Assembly (NCBI GenBank): GCA_903927465.1
Contig: CAIYMY010000194.1
Coordinates: forward strand, 1 to 64,000
DNA from: an uncultured Rhodospirillales bacterium
GTDB lineage: Bacteria > Pseudomonadota > Alphaproteobacteria > Acetobacterales > Acetobacteraceae
DNA length: 64,000 nucleotides
Direction: 5' to 3'
Below the pieces are notes generated by a model. The model saw only the letters and a program-made list of their open reading frames with translations. It did not search any database and was not told the origin of the DNA. This document shows positions 1 to 8,461 of this stretch, one piece after another (positions within the stretch are counted from its first letter, which is position 1; the number at the start of each line of letters is the position of its first letter). A program made the position numbers and the translations under genes.

Positions 1-16
1 AAGGAAGGAAACGACA

Positions 17-790
17 ATGATGAATCCGATGGCACTCACAGGCAAGACCATCATCGTGACTGGCGCGGGGCAGGGTATTGGCCGCGCCATTTCGGAATTG
101 GTGCTGGGGCTTGGCGGCAATCTGGTGATGGTGGAACGCAACCGCGAAACCCTGATGCAGGTGGCGGAAGACCTTGCGGGTGATCACACCATGGCCATTG
201 AAGGCGATGTGAGTGAGGAAGAATTTGGGCCGCAATGCGTGGCCGATGCCGTGGCGCGTTTTGGTGCCGTACATGGCCTGGTGAATTGCGCCGGCATCAC
301 GCGCCCCGCGATGATCGAGAAAATGACGCTCCGCCAATGGCAGGAAGTGATCAATGTGAACCTGACCGCCTGCCATTTGATGCAGCAGGCGGTGGGCAAG
401 CACATGATCGAACGTGCGCGTGCCGGTGATGAACGCCCCGGCGCGATTGTAAATATTTCCTCGACCGCCGGCAAAAGGGGCAGCATTGGCCAGGTGAATT
501 ATTCCGCCGCCAAGGCTGGGCTTTTCGGCGTGACCATGACAGCGGCGAGCGAATGGGCGCGGTATGGCATTCGCGTGAATAGTGTGGGCTTCGGTACAGT
601 GGAAACGCCGATGACAGAAGTGATCCGTTCAGAGCGTTTCCGCGAACGCACACTGGCGCGCATTCCGCTTAATCGCGTGGCTCTACCATCGGAAGTGGCG
701 CCCTTGATCTGCTTCCTGCTGTCCGAAGGGGCTTCCTTTATTACCGGGCAGAATTGGGTGCAGTGTGGCGGGGCGCATATGCAGCCCTAA
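17..790 (+). CDS. SDR family oxidoreductase
   Basis: TGxxxGIG (TGAGQGIG) Rossmann motif, YSAAK active site, C-terminal GG typical of classical SDRs. Confidence 0.9.
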   Translation: MMNPMALTGKTIIVTGAGQGIGRAISELVLGLGGNLVMVERNRETLMQVAEDLAGDHTMAIEGDVSEEEFGPQCVADAVARFGAVHGLVNCAGITRPAMIEKMTLRQWQEVINVNLTACHLMQQAVGKHMIERARAGDERPGAIVNISSTAGKRGSIGQVNYSAAKAGLFGVTMTAASEWARYGIRVNSVGFGTVETPMTEVIRSERFRERTLARIPLNRVALPSEVAPLICFLLSEGASFITGQNWVQCGGAHMQP

Positions 791-807
791 GGGTGATTAA
801 GGCAGAT

Positions 808-835
808 CACGTTCAGATGGAATCATCTGAACGTG
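808..835. repeat. Perfect inverted repeat CACGTTCAGATG-GAAT-CATCTGAACGTG (12-bp stem, 4-nt loop)
   Basis: Read directly from sequence; intergenic between SDR and lpxB 3' ends. Confidence 0.85.
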
Positions 836-859
836 TGAAGATGCTCGAAAAACAACGAT

Positions 860-903
860 TTAGAGCGGGTTGCGTGAACCCATGTGAACGCAACACGCTC
901 TAA
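860..903. repeat. Long imperfect inverted repeat TTAGAGCGGGTTGCGT / ACGCAACACGCTCTAA (15/16 matches, 12-nt loop), REP/terminator-like
   Basis: Read directly; right arm overlaps the lpxB stop codon. Confidence 0.8.
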
Positions 904-2048
904 GGCAGTGCGGCTAGTACCGCTGCTGCTGCGGCGTCAGATGGCGTGCCTTCGGGCGCGCGTAGCTTGGCCAGGGTTTCCGCAAAACCCTGGCGCTGCG
1001 CTGCCACCGCCGCATCGTCGCGCAACAGCGGCAGCAGTGCGGCGGTTAGCCCTTCCGGCGTGCAGCTTTCCTGAATGCGTTCCGGCACCACTTCCCGCGC
1101 ACAAAGCAGATTTACCAGCGAGACATGCGGCACCTTGACCAGCCGCCGTATAATCGCCGCCGTGATGGGATTGACGCGATAGGCAACGATATGCGGCACG
1201 CCCGCCACCGCCATCTCAAGCGATGAGGTGCCGGATTTGATTAGCCCTGCACCGTTTTCTGCCGCTGCCGCGAAGGCATCATGCTTATCGGCGATGTCTT
1301 CCACCAGAATGGATGCAGCGGGCCATTGCGCCGCCGCCTCGCGTACCAGCGGCGCAACAATAGGTGAGACAGCAACCACCGGGCGCAGCGCTGGGTTTTG
1401 TGGCAACACGACTTTCAAGGTGGCACCAAAAATCGGCAGCAAGCGCGTTGCTTCAATGCGCCGGCTGCCCGGCATGATGATCAGCGGGCGATCGGTTGCC
1501 GCCAGCCCGTGGCGTGCGCGGAAACGCGCGGCATTGCCCTGATCCACCCCGCTTTCCAGCACGGGATGGCCCACGAAAGTCACGGGTATGCCAGCGGCTT
1601 CGAAAAACGCGGGCTCGAAAGGCAGCAGACACAGCAAATGATCAATCTTGTGCCGGAGTTTGTTGACGCGCCCTGGCCGCCACGCCCAGACCTGAGGTGC
1701 GACGTAATGCATCACCGGGATGCCGCGCGGCTTCACGGCCTCCGCAATCCGTAGCGTAAAACCGGGGCTGTCAATCGTAACCAGAAGCGCGGGTTGGCGT
1801 GTGAGGATATCGGCTTCGGTCTCCGCCAGGCGACGCTTCAATTGCCGAATGCGCGGCAGCACTTCCAGCAGGCCCATCAGCGCCAATTCGCGGTAGGGAA
1901 AAAGGCTTGGCATGCCCTGTTCGGCCATGCGTTCACCGCCAATGCCGGCAAAATTCAGATCAGGGCGTGCCTTGCGCAAGGCCGCGACCAGGCGCGCACC
2001 GAGCACATCGCCCGAAGCCTCTCCGGCGATGATGTAGATCAGCGTCAT
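900..2048 (-). CDS. lpxB: lipid-A-disaccharide synthase
   Basis: IIAGEASGDVLGARLV N-terminus, YVAPQVWAWRPGR and PGSR motifs of LpxB. Confidence 0.96.
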   Translation of the reverse strand: MTLIYIIAGEASGDVLGARLVAALRKARPDLNFAGIGGERMAEQGMPSLFPYRELALMGLLEVLPRIRQLKRRLAETEADILTRQPALLVTIDSPGFTLRIAEAVKPRGIPVMHYVAPQVWAWRPGRVNKLRHKIDHLLCLLPFEPAFFEAAGIPVTFVGHPVLESGVDQGNAARFRARHGLAATDRPLIIMPGSRRIEATRLLPIFGATLKVVLPQNPALRPVVAVSPIVAPLVREAAAQWPAASILVEDIADKHDAFAAAAENGAGLIKSGTSSLEMAVAGVPHIVAYRVNPITAAIIRRLVKVPHVSLVNLLCAREVVPERIQESCTPEGLTAALLPLLRDDAAVAAQRQGFAETLAKLRAPEGTPSDAAAAAVLAALP

Positions 2049-2938
2049 GCGAAGCTGGCGGGCTTGGGCGAGCCAAAGGGCGCCCTTGGCCAGTCGCGGT
2101 GATTGAGCACGGCGCCATCGCGCCGTACGCCCTCAATTAAACTGGGATCGAGCGTGCAAAACACCCAGCCGGGCGCATCCATTTCGCCTTCGGCCAGAAT
2201 GCCATCGGCAGGAAAGCCGCGATCCATCGGGCCAAAAACACCGGCGCGGCCATGATTGACATCAAGCGCCGCGGACCAGGGCGCTTCGCCAATTGTTGGT
2301 GTTATCGCGACATAGCACTGGTTTTCCAAAGCGCGGGCGCGGGCCGAGAAATGCACGCGATTGAAACCAGCAAGGCTATCCGTGCAGCTTGGCGAAAGGA
2401 TCAGCCAGGCGCCGGCCATCACCTGCACCCGCGCGTGTTTCGGAAATTCGATATCATAACAAATCGAAATACCAATCCTGCCCCAGGGCGTGTCAAACAC
2501 ATTGGGATCGGCGCCTTGGCTGATGCCCCAGCGTTCAGTCTCAAACCGCGTCATGGCGCGCTTCTCTTGAAAGGCGACGCGGCCTTCTGGCGTGATCAAA
2601 GGCGCGCGATTGACCACGCGGCCATCGGATGCGCGCATTGGCAAGCTGCCGGGTTGAAGCCAGACGCGGTGGCGCCGTGCGGCTTCGCGCATCGCGGTCA
2701 GGATGTCCGGTGCGGCGGTGATCATGGCGGCAAGCTCTGCGGCTTCAGTCGCCTCGCCACCATTCAGCCCGGCGCCGAGTTCCACCGCGGCATATTCCGG
2801 CAGCACCAGCAAATCCGCCTGCGCGCGGCCTTCTTCCAGCCAGCGATCAAGCGCCGCCGCGAATGCCACGATGGAGGCCGGGCGCCCTACCGGATATTGC
2901 AGCAAGCCAAGCCGGATAGGGGCGGATTCCGTCATCAA
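2045..2938 (-). CDS. carbon-nitrogen (nitrilase-superfamily) hydrolase
   Basis: LPEYA, QEKRAMTRFE and GISICYDIEFP catalytic Glu/Lys/Cys contexts. Confidence 0.88.
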   Translation of the reverse strand: MMTESAPIRLGLLQYPVGRPASIVAFAAALDRWLEEGRAQADLLVLPEYAAVELGAGLNGGEATEAAELAAMITAAPDILTAMREAARRHRVWLQPGSLPMRASDGRVVNRAPLITPEGRVAFQEKRAMTRFETERWGISQGADPNVFDTPWGRIGISICYDIEFPKHARVQVMAGAWLILSPSCTDSLAGFNRVHFSARARALENQCYVAITPTIGEAPWSAALDVNHGRAGVFGPMDRGFPADGILAEGEMDAPGWVFCTLDPSLIEGVRRDGAVLNHRDWPRAPFGSPKPASFA

Positions 2939-3534
2939 AGCTGCTTGATCCAGAAGGAAAGTACATGCGGCGTTTCGCGCGTATCGTCCACTTCGCGCCA
3001 GGACATCACGGTTGAGATATCCGGCCGCGCTTCATAGCCGCGATTATGCCAAAACCCATCCAAGGGCGTGTAATCGCGTGGCCGGCGCGGGTCGTTTTCA
3101 TTGCGTACAACGGCACAGAAGGCAGCGATGGAAAGCCCCAAGCGGCGCGCATGGGCTTCGCGTTGCTGAAAGAAGCGCACGCCTGCTCCCTGACCGCGAT
3201 ATTCCGGCAACAAAACACTTTCACCGAAATAACATAGCGTCGCCGCATCCAGCCCAGCCGCAGCCCAGGAAGCGCGGAGCTTTTCGCTAGCTTCATGCCC
3301 CGGTTGGCAGGTGGCCATGCCAACGGCTTCCCCCTGCGCCGTGCTGGCCGCCACCACCAAGGCGCCGGGGCTTTGCGCGTAAGCTGCAAGGTAGCGCGCC
3401 TCATGCGCCGGATCGCCATCGTAAAGATAAGGCCATTCGCGAAAGACACGAATGCGCAGACCGGCCAACGCATCCAACCGCGCAGTAAGCGCCGCGCCAG
3501 AGAGGGTTTCGAAGGTCAAAGGGGCAGGGGGCAT
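2935..3534 (-). CDS. GNAT family N-acetyltransferase
   Basis: VLLPEYRGQGAGVRFFQQREAHAR acetyl-CoA binding motif; overlaps upstream nitrilase ORF by 4 nt. Confidence 0.82.
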   Translation of the reverse strand: MPPAPLTFETLSGAALTARLDALAGLRIRVFREWPYLYDGDPAHEARYLAAYAQSPGALVVAASTAQGEAVGMATCQPGHEASEKLRASWAAAGLDAATLCYFGESVLLPEYRGQGAGVRFFQQREAHARRLGLSIAAFCAVVRNENDPRRPRDYTPLDGFWHNRGYEARPDISTVMSWREVDDTRETPHVLSFWIKQL

Positions 3535-3569
3535 GGCGCGTTATTAGCGGAGATTGCCGCGCGGCGGAA

Positions 3570-4616
3570 TCATTCTGTGCCCGCTGAAAGTGCAGCCTTA
3601 TCGCGTGCCGCTTGCAGGAAGGCGGCCAAGCCTTCTTCCACCACGGCCCTGTCCAGATCGCGCAGGATAAAGACAAGGCGGGATTGCCGATCATGCCCTG
3701 CCGGCCAGGCGGCCAGGCGTTCCGGCGGGTGAAACACATGCTGCACGCCATGCAGCACCACCGGGCGATCCTCCCCTTGCAGGTTCAGGATCGCTTTTAG
3801 CCGTAGGATGCTGGCGCCGCGCGTGATGGCAAGCATTTCAAGCCAGCTCGCCAGCCCCTCCCAGGGGAGGGGCTCGGCGAAGGTCAGACCAAAGGCCTGG
3901 ATGCGTGCATCATGGCGGTTCGGATCATGGTGATGGCCATGATGATGGTGATGATGCGCGGCTTCCGCCGCCAACCAGGTCGCGACATCGGCAATCTTGG
4001 CGTTGGCATCAAAGCCACCCGCGCCAAACAGGAAATCCGGCGGGACATCTCCCGCCACGACGCGCTGGATTGGCGCGCCGGGATTGAGCGCATGGAGTCT
4101 AGCATCAAGCGCGCTGATTTGATCGGCGCTCGCGATATCTGTCTTGCTCAGGATCAGCCGGTCGGCCACGGCAGCCTGCTTCACCGCTTCAATCTGGCTG
4201 TCCAGCGTGGCGGCGCCGAGCACCGCATCCACCACCGTCACCACGCCATCAAGCCGGAAGGAACGCAGCGCCACCGGGTCGCTCATCAGTGTTTGCAGAA
4301 TGGGCGCGGGATCAGCCAGGCCCGTGGTTTCAATTAGCACGCGGCGAATTTCATGCCCGGCTTCGGCCTTCAGCGCCAAATCACGCAAAGCGCGCTGCAA
4401 ATCGCCGCGGATGGTGCAGCAAAGGCAGCCGGCATTGAGCAACACGGTATCTTCATCAAGCTTTTCGACCAGCAGATGATCCAGCCCAATCTCGCCGAAT
4501 TCATTGATGAGAACAGCACTGCCCGCCATATCCGGGTGCTTCAGCAGCCGGTTCAACAGCGTGGTCTTGCCCGCCCCCAGAAAGCCGGTCAGCATCGTGA
4601 CGGGAATGAGCTTCAT
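3570..4616 (-). CDS. CobW/COG0523-type GTP-binding protein (putative metallochaperone) with His-rich linker
   Basis: MKLIPVTMLTGFLGAGKTTLLNRLL Walker A, CLCCTIRGD (CxCC motif), HHHHHHGHHHDPNRHD linker; start moved to 4616 from the 4697 ORF start. Confidence 0.92.
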   Translation of the reverse strand: MKLIPVTMLTGFLGAGKTTLLNRLLKHPDMAGSAVLINEFGEIGLDHLLVEKLDEDTVLLNAGCLCCTIRGDLQRALRDLALKAEAGHEIRRVLIETTGLADPAPILQTLMSDPVALRSFRLDGVVTVVDAVLGAATLDSQIEAVKQAAVADRLILSKTDIASADQISALDARLHALNPGAPIQRVVAGDVPPDFLFGAGGFDANAKIADVATWLAAEAAHHHHHHGHHHDPNRHDARIQAFGLTFAEPLPWEGLASWLEMLAITRGASILRLKAILNLQGEDRPVVLHGVQHVFHPPERLAAWPAGHDRQSRLVFILRDLDRAVVEEGLAAFLQAARDKAALSAGTE

Positions 4617-5026
4617 TTGCGGTAGAGCGCTTCCGGGTCCATCAGCGGCTCCGCGATATTGGCCAGCGCATCGCCGCGCGGCGCGCGGTAGAAGCAATTA
4701 CGCCGCCCGGTATGGCAGGCAACGCCCTGCTGATCCACCAGCAGCAGGATGGTATCGCCATCACAATCAAGCCGGAGGTCCACCAGCATCTGCACCTGGC
4801 CGGATGTTTCCCCCTTGCGCCACAGTGCCTTGCGGGAACGCGAATAATAGCAGACCCGGCCGGTTTGGAGTGTTTCAGTCAGGCTTTCTGCATTCATCCA
4901 GGCCATCATCAGCACTTCGCCCGTATCATGCTGCTGGGCGATGGCGGGGATGAGGCCGGCGGCATCGGGCTTGATGGCCGCAAGCAGGCTGTCGCGCGCA
5001 GTGGCGGAAATGGTGGGGGCTGACAT
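4613..5026 (-). CDS. hisI: phosphoribosyl-AMP cyclohydrolase
   Basis: MMAWMNAESL, YSRSRKALWRKGETSG, DCDGDTILLLVDQQGVACHTGRRNCF signature. Confidence 0.95.
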   Translation of the reverse strand: MSAPTISATARDSLLAAIKPDAAGLIPAIAQQHDTGEVLMMAWMNAESLTETLQTGRVCYYSRSRKALWRKGETSGQVQMLVDLRLDCDGDTILLLVDQQGVACHTGRRNCFYRAPRGDALANIAEPLMDPEALYRK

Positions 5027-5041
5027 TGTTACTTTATAACA
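5027..5041. promoter_or_regulatory. putative Zur operator TGTTACTTTATAACA
   Basis: Near-palindrome matching a TGTTATAnTATAACA-type core at 12 of 14 non-central positions, in the 40-bp divergent gap between hisI and the zur-like gene. Confidence 0.65.
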
Positions 5042-5066
5042 TGCGCGATTCCTGTTAGGAAGCGGT

Positions 5067-5558
5067 ATGAATGGATCAGCTCATCATTTGACGGTGCTCG
5101 AAAGGGCGGAGGCGCTTTGCCAAACGCGCGGCGTACAGCTTACGCCACTGCGGCGCGATGTGCTGCGCCTGGTGTTGGAATCTGAGGCGCCGATTGGTGC
5201 CTATGCTTTGCTTGATCAATTGAAGGCAAGCCGCGCCAAGGCCGCGCCGCCCACCGTGTATCGCGCGCTGGATTTCCTGCTGGAACAGGGATTGATCCAT
5301 CGGCTTGAGCGTCTGAACGCCTTCATGGGCTGTAATGAGGCCTTGGAAGGGCATGGCGCGCATCACGACCATGCGCATGACCATCCGCATCAATTCCTGA
5401 TCTGTCGCGGCTGCGGCATGACGCGCGAGATTTCCGATCACGGCGTGGCTGAGGCAATTAGCGCGGCCGCCGCCAAGGCAGGCTTTTCTGCCGCGCGTGC
5501 GACGGTGGAGATTGAAGGTTTTTGCGGCAAATGCGGGGACGCTCCGCACATCGCTTAG
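5067..5558 (+). CDS. zur: Fur-family transcriptional regulator, probably Zur
   Basis: LTPLRRDVLRLVL winged-helix start, PTVYRALDFLLEQGLIHRLE, His-rich hinge HGAHHDHAHDHPH, CxxC pairs (CRGC, CGKC); divergent to cobW-hisI. Confidence 0.85.
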   Translation: MNGSAHHLTVLERAEALCQTRGVQLTPLRRDVLRLVLESEAPIGAYALLDQLKASRAKAAPPTVYRALDFLLEQGLIHRLERLNAFMGCNEALEGHGAHHDHAHDHPHQFLICRGCGMTREISDHGVAEAISAAAAKAGFSAARATVEIEGFCGKCGDAPHIA

Positions 5559-5626
5559 ACATTATTTAAGTTGCGTAGCGGGTGGCGTGACGCGTACGCT
5601 AGTTTCTCTTCGCGGTTCAGGAGGAT

Positions 5627-6055
5627 GTGATGGCATTTCGTGGTTTTAGCTCTTTCCTCCACTTGGCGGCATTTGCAGTGGCAATGGGCACGGCGCCCAT
5701 GGCTTCGGCACAGCAGAGTGCCATTACGGGTGAAACCTTCACCGCTGGTACAACTGGCGCGCTCGCAAGGCTATGCGGTGCAAGCGCGCAAGAAGCGTCT
5801 TACGCGGCGGCGGTGCATTTTTGCCATGGCGTGATGGTTGGTACCGGACAGACCAGCGATTCCATGCATAAGCGCCAGGGCACGCGGCCCGGCTTCTGCC
5901 TGCCCTCTCCATCGCCCACGCTCGATCAGGTAGCGGCGAGTTTTGTGGCTTGGTCCGCTGCCAATCCGCAATTTGATGGCTTGCGCGCTTCGGATGGGCT
6001 GCTGCGTTTTGCCGCGGCGCAATACCCTTGCGCCAAACGTTCGACGCGGCGTTGA
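5627..6055 (+). CDS. exported Rap1a/Tai-immunity-family-like protein
   Basis: Signal peptide ending MASAQ; four Cys and GFCLPxxxTLDQ...FPC-like pattern (GFCLPSPSPTLDQVAASFVAWSAANPQ...AAQYPC). Confidence 0.6.
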   Translation: MMAFRGFSSFLHLAAFAVAMGTAPMASAQQSAITGETFTAGTTGALARLCGASAQEASYAAAVHFCHGVMVGTGQTSDSMHKRQGTRPGFCLPSPSPTLDQVAASFVAWSAANPQFDGLRASDGLLRFAAAQYPCAKRSTRR

Positions 6056-6095
6056 TAGAAGACTGACAGAATTGGCAATCGCCAAGGAGATTCCG

Positions 6096-6323
6096 ATGGC
6101 TGACAGATGGAAAATAGGTTTTGCGTGCTTGGCGCTGCTGGCAGCAACTGGCTGTGCGGGTATGAGCGATACGCAGCGCAGCACAGCGATTGGTACCGGG
6201 GTTGGTGCACTTGGGGGTGCTGCGATCGGGTCCTTTTCCGGCAATGCCGGATGGGGGGCGCTGATTGGTGCTGGTGTCGGTGCAGCTGGCGGTTACGCGG
6301 TTGGCCAATCGCGTCGCAATTAA
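6096..6323 (+). CDS. small glycine-zipper lipoprotein
   Basis: Lipobox LLAATGC, repeated GxxxG region (GTGVGALGGAAIGSFSGNAGWGALIGAGVGAAGGYAVG); start moved from 5943. Confidence 0.75.
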   Translation: MADRWKIGFACLALLAATGCAGMSDTQRSTAIGTGVGALGGAAIGSFSGNAGWGALIGAGVGAAGGYAVGQSRRN

Positions 6324-6378
6324 CAGCGCGCTTATCAGCGTGGCGTGGAAACAGGCCGCAGCCAGCGTTGAAATTATT

Positions 6379-6404
6379 GGGCCGCCCGATTGGCAGGGCG
6401 GCCC
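6379..6404. terminator. perfect hairpin GGGCCGCCC-N8-GGGCGGCCC between convergent genes (possible bidirectional terminator)
   Basis: 9-bp perfect inverted repeat between the lipoprotein and metC stops; no T-tract. Confidence 0.5.
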
Positions 6405-6417
6405 GTAACCTACCGTG

Positions 6418-7614
6418 CTACTTCGGCAGCGCCGCCAAACCCTGCGTCAGATCAGCGACCAGATCGCCAACATCTTCAAGCCCGATATGAATGCGCACCG
6501 TAAAGCCGCCCAAATCCGGGCTGGTCGCGGAGCGGGTGATGAAGCCGGTGGTGGGAAGTGCGAGGCTTTCAAACCCACCCCAGGAAGCGCCAATGCCAAA
6601 AAGCTTCAGGCTATCAATGAAGCTGAAGATATCCGCTTCCGTATAGTGCGGCTTGAACACCACGCCGAATAGGCTGCATGCCCCGGTGAAGTCACGCTTC
6701 CATAGCGCATGCTGAGGATGCGATGGCAGGGCAGGGTGCAGAACACTTAGCACCTCTGGCCGGTTTTCAAACCAGCGCGCCACTTCAAGCCCGCTTTTTT
6801 CCTGCTGTTTTAAGCGAACAGGCATGGTGCGCGCACCACGCAGCGCCAGCCAGCAATCATCCGGTGCCGCGAAATGCCCCATTTGGGAGGCCGCGCCGCG
6901 CACAATCTCATAATCCTTTTCACTATTTACGGTGATGGAGCCCAGCAGGACATCCGAATGCCCGCCGACATATTTTGTCAGCGCCTGGATCGAAACATCC
7001 ACGCCATGCTGGAAGGGCATGAAGTGGTGAATGCCCCAGGTATTATCCATCATCACCACGCAACCCGCCGCATGCGCCGCGCGCGCAATAGCCGGCACAT
7101 CCTGCACTTCGAATGTGTGGCTGCCCGGGCTTTCCGTATAGACCACCTTGGTATTGGGGCGGATGAGCGCACGAATGCCGGCCTCATCAATCAGCGGATC
7201 GTAATAGGTGGTCTCAACCCCCCAATTCTTCAGCAACCCATTGCAGACATTGCGCGCCGGGCCATAGGCGGAATCCGGCATTAGGCAATGATCGCCGGTC
7301 TTGAGGTAGGCCATGAGCGGCACCGTTACCGCCGCCAAACCCGTGCCAACCAGCACGCAGCGTGTGCCGCCTTCAATTTCCGCGACCACATCTTCTAAAG
7401 CATATTGCGTGGGACCGCCGGCGGTGCCGTAGGTCATCACGCGGTTCCATTTATCCTTCTGAAAGGTGCGGCGCGATTCAGAATTCGGGTGCAGCACGGT
7501 GGAGCCGCGATGCACCGCGGGATTGACGAAGCCATGCGCTCGCGTCCCCGCGCGCCCGGCATGAGACATGCGGGTGGCAAAGCCTTGCCCGTCTTTGGCG
7601 TTGTTGTCGGCCAT
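6418..7614 (-). CDS. metC: cystathionine beta-lyase (Cys/Met metabolism PLP-dependent enzyme)
   Basis: HRGSTVLHP, SIQALTKYVGGHSDVLLGS PLP-lysine motif, SWGGFESLALP C-terminal motif; start MADNNAKDG. Confidence 0.92.
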   Translation of the reverse strand: MADNNAKDGQGFATRMSHAGRAGTRAHGFVNPAVHRGSTVLHPNSESRRTFQKDKWNRVMTYGTAGGPTQYALEDVVAEIEGGTRCVLVGTGLAAVTVPLMAYLKTGDHCLMPDSAYGPARNVCNGLLKNWGVETTYYDPLIDEAGIRALIRPNTKVVYTESPGSHTFEVQDVPAIARAAHAAGCVVMMDNTWGIHHFMPFQHGVDVSIQALTKYVGGHSDVLLGSITVNSEKDYEIVRGAASQMGHFAAPDDCWLALRGARTMPVRLKQQEKSGLEVARWFENRPEVLSVLHPALPSHPQHALWKRDFTGACSLFGVVFKPHYTEADIFSFIDSLKLFGIGASWGGFESLALPTTGFITRSATSPDLGGFTVRIHIGLEDVGDLVADLTQGLAALPK

Positions 7615-7615
7615 A

Positions 7616-8458
7616 TCAGCTACTCTTTTCCTTTTGGGTTTCAGGCCTGCCGGCCCATTCGGTCCAGGAACCATCATAGATTGCAGCATCACCAAGCCCG
7701 GCCTGTTTCAGGCCAAGTGCGAGGATGCAGGCGGTAACACCTGTGCCGCAGCTGGTGACGATGGGCGTTGTTCCATCCGCACCCGCAGCGGCGAAACGCG
7801 CGCGCAGTGTAGCCGCATCCTTCATGGTGAAATCAGCATTGAGCAATTCATTGAAGGGCACGCTTTTGGCACCCGGCATATGGCCAGAAGGCAGGCCGGG
7901 GCGCGGTTCCGGCGCTGTGCCATCAAAGCGGCCTTTTGCGCGCGCATCCAGAATCAGCGCGCTGCCACTGGCGATGATGCGCTTCACATCGCCAATGCCT
8001 TTCACCAGAGCGGCGCGGAAATCCGGCGTGTAGCTGGTGGGGGTGGCTTGCTTGGCGTCACCGCTTTCGGTCGCGCGGCCTTCGGCCAACCATTTCGGCA
8101 GGCCACCATCCAGCACGGCGGCCTTCTCATGCCCAAACAGCTTCATCAGCCACCAGCCGCGGGCGGAGGATTGCAGCCCCTTCTGATCGTAGAAGATCAC
8201 GCGCGTTGTGTTGCTGATGCCCAATTCCCCCATCAGCCGCGCGAAGTGGCCGGCGGTTGGGGCCATATGCGGCAGGGTGGTGTCGGGGTCCGCCACCACA
8301 TCAATGTCAAAGAAACGCGCGCCCAGAATATGCGCTTCGCGGTATTTGGTGAGGCCATCAAAGGGTTCATTGGGTAGGTATTTGGTGGCGTCAAACACCA
8401 TCAGATCAGGCGCGCCAAGCGCCCCTGCCAGCCATTCGGTTGAAACCAAATCATTCAT
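7616..8458 (-). CDS. sseA: sulfurtransferase (3-mercaptopyruvate sulfurtransferase-like, tandem rhodanese)
   Basis: VSTEWLAGALGAPDLMVFDA, ARFFDIDVVADPDTTLPHMAPT, active-site loop TSCGTGVTACI. Confidence 0.92.
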   Translation of the reverse strand: MNDLVSTEWLAGALGAPDLMVFDATKYLPNEPFDGLTKYREAHILGARFFDIDVVADPDTTLPHMAPTAGHFARLMGELGISNTTRVIFYDQKGLQSSARGWWLMKLFGHEKAAVLDGGLPKWLAEGRATESGDAKQATPTSYTPDFRAALVKGIGDVKRIIASGSALILDARAKGRFDGTAPEPRPGLPSGHMPGAKSVPFNELLNADFTMKDAATLRARFAAAGADGTTPIVTSCGTGVTACILALGLKQAGLGDAAIYDGSWTEWAGRPETQKEKSS

Positions 8459-8461
8459 GGA

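Noticed and set aside
3912-4337. Plus-strand ORF with MVMAMMMVMM stretch
   Set aside because: Antisense reading of the His-codon tract of the CobW-like gene.
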